Positions 61,151 to 64,000 of a DNA stretch of 64,000 nt are shown here, in pieces. The stretch comes from Mesorhizobium sp. LSHC420B00. GTDB taxonomy: Bacteria > Pseudomonadota > Alphaproteobacteria > Rhizobiales > Rhizobiaceae. Where the stretch lies: contig NZ_AYVY01000001.1 in the NCBI RefSeq assembly GCF_000503055.1, forward strand, positions 297,592 through 361,591, in the 5' to 3' direction. The notes beneath the pieces were generated by a model. That model had not been told where the DNA came from. It saw only the letters and a list, made by a program, of their open reading frames with translations, and made no database searches. Positions within the stretch are counted from its first letter, which is position 1; each line of letters starts with the position of its first letter. The translations under genes were made by a program, and so were the position numbers.

Positions 61151-61315
61151 GCTAAACTGTTCGTCGGAAAATTGTCAAGGCCTGCCGTTTCATTCGACGA
61201 CGGTTTGCGCTGTCCGCCGGTTTGCCTTACGCAAGGTCTCGGAAATCTTGGGCATTTCGAAGTCGCCGGATTGGAATATCATGAGCAGAGCCGGCGGCTG
61301 CGGCAAGGCAAACAG

Positions 61316-62278
61316 ATGACGATCGTAGAGAACGAAAGAGCCTCGCGCTTTCCCGACGCCGAACTCAAGGCCCGCGCCGCCTGGCACTATTATGTCGAGG
61401 GTCTTACACAGGAGCGGATTTCCGAAATTCTTGGCGTCGGCCGCATCAAGGTACATCGCATTCTCTCAGCCGCCCGCGAAGAGGGTGTCGTCCAGTTTCG
61501 CATCCGCGACAGCGTCGTCGAATGCGTGGTTTTGGAGGAAAGCCTCAAGCAGAGGTTCGGGCTCAGCCAGGCTGTTGTGGTGCCGTCGGCTGCCGACCGA
61601 AGCAACGCACCGCTGATGATCGGCCACGCCGCCGCCGCCTATCTGGCCGACCATGTGAATGCCGGCGATGTCATTGCGCTGGGCTGGGGGCGGACGCTGA
61701 AATTCGCCATCAATGAGTTGCCAAGGCGGCCTATCGCCAGGACCACGGTGGTTTCGATGCTTGGCGGCCTGACCCATGCACAGCCGCTCAACCCGACAGA
61801 AAGCGCCTGGGATTTCGCCGAGAAGATCGGTGCGGAGTGCTTCCTGCTGCCGGTGCCGGTCTATGCCGACCGGCCGGAACAGCGCGACGCGTTCATGAGC
61901 CAGCGCAGCGTTCAGGACGTTGTCTTCCGTGCACGCCGGGCAAACATTGCCGTGCTCAGCGTCGGCTCGTTTTCCAACGACAGCCCGATCGCCAATTACG
62001 GCTTCATCAAGCCAAGCGAACTCGAGGAACTGCAGGCGGCCGGCGCCGTCGGCGATATTCTGTGTCATTTCATCGACGCCGAGGGCCGCCCGGTCGACCA
62101 CGAGGTGAACCGCCGCGTCTGTGCCTATCCGCTGCAGGATCTGTCGGATATCCCGAGCATCATCCTGGTGTCGGGAGGGCAGGAAAAGATTGCCATCATG
62201 CGGGCAGCACTCGCCAACACCAAGGTATCGGTTCTGATCACCGACGAGGATGCGGCAAAGGGGCTGCTCAACCGCTAG
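61316..62278 (+). CDS. SorC/DeoR-type sugar-responsive regulator
   Basis: A 320-residue SorC-family protein. The N-terminal helix-turn-helix includes GLTQERISEILGVGRIKVHR; the rest is the sugar-phosphate-binding domain with GWGRTLKFA and SVGSFSNDSP. It should regulate the divergent transporter and dehydrogenase operon. The true start is MTIVENER (61316); the frame is open for 185 codons before it without protein-like content. Its stop overlaps the end of the convergent kinase gene. Confidence 0.87.
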   Translation: MTIVENERASRFPDAELKARAAWHYYVEGLTQERISEILGVGRIKVHRILSAAREEGVVQFRIRDSVVECVVLEESLKQRFGLSQAVVVPSAADRSNAPLMIGHAAAAYLADHVNAGDVIALGWGRTLKFAINELPRRPIARTTVVSMLGGLTHAQPLNPTESAWDFAEKIGAECFLLPVPVYADRPEQRDAFMSQRSVQDVVFRARRANIAVLSVGSFSNDSPIANYGFIKPSELEELQAAGAVGDILCHFIDAEGRPVDHEVNRRVCAYPLQDLSDIPSIILVSGGQEKIAIMRAALANTKVSVLITDEDAAKGLLNR

Positions 62279-63767
62279 TCGCGTTGAGAGCACTCAGCCG
62301 CACGTGGATATCGCGCGTCGCTTGATAGAGATCGCGGTAGATTGCCTTGCGGCCGCGATAGCCGGCAACAAGTCCATCGACCGGGTCGACATGCATGGTG
62401 GGAGCGGCAGCCATTGCCTTTGCGGCGGCTTCCGGCGAGGCAAACCAGCCGACCGCGGCGGCCGCCAGCATGGCGGCGCCGAGTGCGGCGGCTTCGTTGA
62501 CCGGCGAAACCGAGATCGGCCGCTCGAGCACGCTTGCCATGATCTGCATGAGGAGTACGCAATTGGTGCCGCCGCCGGCGGCAATCATCGCCGCCTGTCC
62601 GCCGGCCTGGGCTTCCATGGCCTCGGTGGCAACGGCCTGCTCGAAGGCGATGCCTTCCAGGACAGCGCGGAAAAGATGCTCCGGCCGGTGGTCGAGCGAC
62701 AGGCCGACAATGGCGCCACGCGCGGCACCATCCCAATAGGGGCTCATGACGCCGGCCCAATAGGGCATGACGAGCAGGCCCTCGCTGCCAGCGGCAACCT
62801 CCAGCGCCGCTTTCTCCAGTGCTGCCGCCGACGGCGAACCGGTCGTGCGGACAATCCAGTCGACCAGTTGCATGCCCGAACGCAGCACTGTCTCCAGCAT
62901 GAAACCGGAACCGGTCGGCGAGACCAGCGTGCGAAAGGCGTCCGAGGTTTTCACCTTGCCGGAATAGCAGCCGCTGACCACGCCGGAGCCGAGCGAGAGA
63001 TAGCTCTTGCCTTCGCCGTAGACGCCCATGCCGAGGCCCATCGCCTGGCCGTCCCCAGCGCCGGCAACGACCGGCGTGCCGGCCCTCAGGCCGGTCAGTT
63101 GCGCCGCGGTTGCGGAAAGCCCGCCGCAAATTGCGCCCGGCGCGACCAGGTCGGGCAATTGCTCCATCTGCAGTCCGGCGGCCGCAACGAGGCGGGGATG
63201 CCAGGTACCTCTCTCGACGTCGAGGAGCCCGAGCGGATCCGCACTTGCGGTGCTGGTGACCAATCGCCCGGTCAGCCGCTGGACGAAGAAACCGTGCACG
63301 TCGACCAGTGCCGCTGCCTGGTGAAGCACCTGAGGCTGGTGTTCGGCAAGCCAGGCGATGGCGTAGAGCGCCGGCGTCGGGTCCGGCGGCTTGCCGCTCC
63401 AGTCGCGGATCGCCTCGCGGCCGAGTTCGGCCGAAAGCCTGATAACCTGCGGCCGGGCGCGTTCGTCCAGCCACAGGATCGCCGGAATAAGTGGTTTGCC
63501 GGCGCTGTCGACCAGCGTGAAGGTCTCGCGCTGGTGGGCAATGGAGATCGCCGCCACGCGGAAAGCGCCGACCGCCTCAGTGACCTGCTTCAATGCGCCA
63601 AGCAGCGCCGTCCACCAATGTTCGGCGTCCTGCTCGAAATGGCTGGGCTTCGGATTTGAAAGCGGATAAGTCTCGCGCGCCTGGAACAGCTCCTCGCCGT
63701 CGCGGGTGAAGGCAATCGCCTTCACGGCCGTGGTCGAGGCGTCGATCCCGATTACGATATCGTCCAT
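62268..63767 (-). CDS. FGGY-family sugar kinase (xylulokinase-like)
   Basis: A 499-residue FGGY carbohydrate kinase. The N-terminal phosphate motif GIDASTTAVKA and a C-terminal AAGGGTNC segment are present, and the substrate-binding domain is nearest xylulokinase. It would phosphorylate the keto-sugar produced by the two SDRs. The start is MDDIVIG (63767). Its 3' end overlaps the SorC gene by 11 bases in convergent orientation. It lies directly downstream of the SAF-domain gene that runs off the window. Confidence 0.9.
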   Translation of the reverse strand: MDDIVIGIDASTTAVKAIAFTRDGEELFQARETYPLSNPKPSHFEQDAEHWWTALLGALKQVTEAVGAFRVAAISIAHQRETFTLVDSAGKPLIPAILWLDERARPQVIRLSAELGREAIRDWSGKPPDPTPALYAIAWLAEHQPQVLHQAAALVDVHGFFVQRLTGRLVTSTASADPLGLLDVERGTWHPRLVAAAGLQMEQLPDLVAPGAICGGLSATAAQLTGLRAGTPVVAGAGDGQAMGLGMGVYGEGKSYLSLGSGVVSGCYSGKVKTSDAFRTLVSPTGSGFMLETVLRSGMQLVDWIVRTTGSPSAAALEKAALEVAAGSEGLLVMPYWAGVMSPYWDGAARGAIVGLSLDHRPEHLFRAVLEGIAFEQAVATEAMEAQAGGQAAMIAAGGGTNCVLLMQIMASVLERPISVSPVNEAAALGAAMLAAAAVGWFASPEAAAKAMAAAPTMHVDPVDGLVAGYRGRKAIYRDLYQATRDIHVRLSALNATSG

Positions 63768-63787
63768 CAGGCGGAGATCCGGCGGGG

Positions 63788-64000
63788 TCAAGCCGCGTTG
63801 GTAGCGAACCGTCCGTCCGACTGATCGAGACGACGGCGGATCTGGGTTATCACCATCGAATCGTCGGGTACACAATTTTCATAGGTCAGGAAATCGCCGA
63901 TCTTGAGCGGCTTGACCACCTTGGCCCGTTCGGCAAGGCCGAGCGGCAGCGCGCCCCGGGCGCGTGCATCTTCCCATGTCATGGCGAAGCCGCGATAGTC
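63788..64000 (-). CDS. C-terminal part of an SAF-domain (homoserine dehydrogenase-like) protein
   Basis: The minus-strand frame is open from the window edge and ends at 63788; only the last 70 residues are inside. PLKIGDFLTYENCVPDD is the SAF-type end of proteins annotated as homoserine dehydrogenase-like NAD(P)-binding oxidoreductases that occur beside sugar ABC loci. An ATG at 63982 is internal rather than a start. It ends 20 bases before the kinase start, so both belong to one operon. Confidence 0.65.
   Translation of the reverse strand, partial: DYRGFAMTWEDARARGALPLGLAERAKVVKPLKIGDFLTYENCVPDDSMVITQIRRRLDQSDGRFATNAA

Overview
The window is GC-rich, densely packed DNA that reads like an alphaproteobacterium of the order Rhizobiales, most likely Mesorhizobium or a close relative. 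This rests on the protein families, the many sugar and amine ABC transporters, the SorC and MocR regulators, and short interspersed palindromic repeats of the kind scattered through rhizobial genomes. No rRNA, tRNA, CRISPR array, prophage or intact insertion sequence was seen.

Left part (1-16.9 kb): a ribose-type sugar ABC transporter (169-3861) sits behind a palindromic operator and ends in a strong terminator. It is followed by an orphan BAAT-type hydrolase, a bifunctional RhaD-type aldolase/dehydrogenase with an upstream SorC regulator (minus strand), an acyl-CoA synthetase, a TetR-controlled RND efflux pair (10.1-15.3 kb) and an aldehyde dehydrogenase.

Centre (17-42 kb): one methylated-amine island. 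Tmm (40442-41800) oxidises trimethylamine to trimethylamine N-oxide (TMAO). Tdm (19212-21581) splits TMAO into dimethylamine and formaldehyde. DmmDABC (35045-38801) demethylates dimethylamine to methylamine. GmaS, MgsABC and MgdABCD (21883-31381) run the N-methylglutamate pathway that turns methylamine into glutamate nitrogen and a folate-bound C1 unit. The minus-strand arm starts with three very small membrane proteins and an APC permease, then two unrecognised proteins, then the mgs-gmaS-mgd genes. A second APC permease lies beyond tdm. A DUF559 nuclease gene bracketed by inverted repeats and an XRE-cupin regulator lie between dmmC and tmm. A short motif, TGAAA-N4-TTTCA or a derivative, recurs upstream of most transcription units of the island.

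Right part (42-64 kb): a MocR regulator diverges from a polar amino-acid-type ABC system with an M20 amidohydrolase. Next come a 14-repeat RTX-like protein, a TmoXWV-like quaternary amine/TMAO ABC transporter (49929-54032), a stand-alone D-Ala-D-Ala ligase and a polyol or sugar locus. That locus has a permease, binding protein, ATPase and two short-chain dehydrogenases on one strand, a divergent SorC regulator, an FGGY kinase and the end of an SAF-domain protein running off the window.

If TmoXWV imports TMAO, the 17-54 kb stretch holds uptake and every enzymatic step from trimethylamine to glutamate. The genes that process C1-tetrahydrofolate (folD, fhs, purU) are not in this window.
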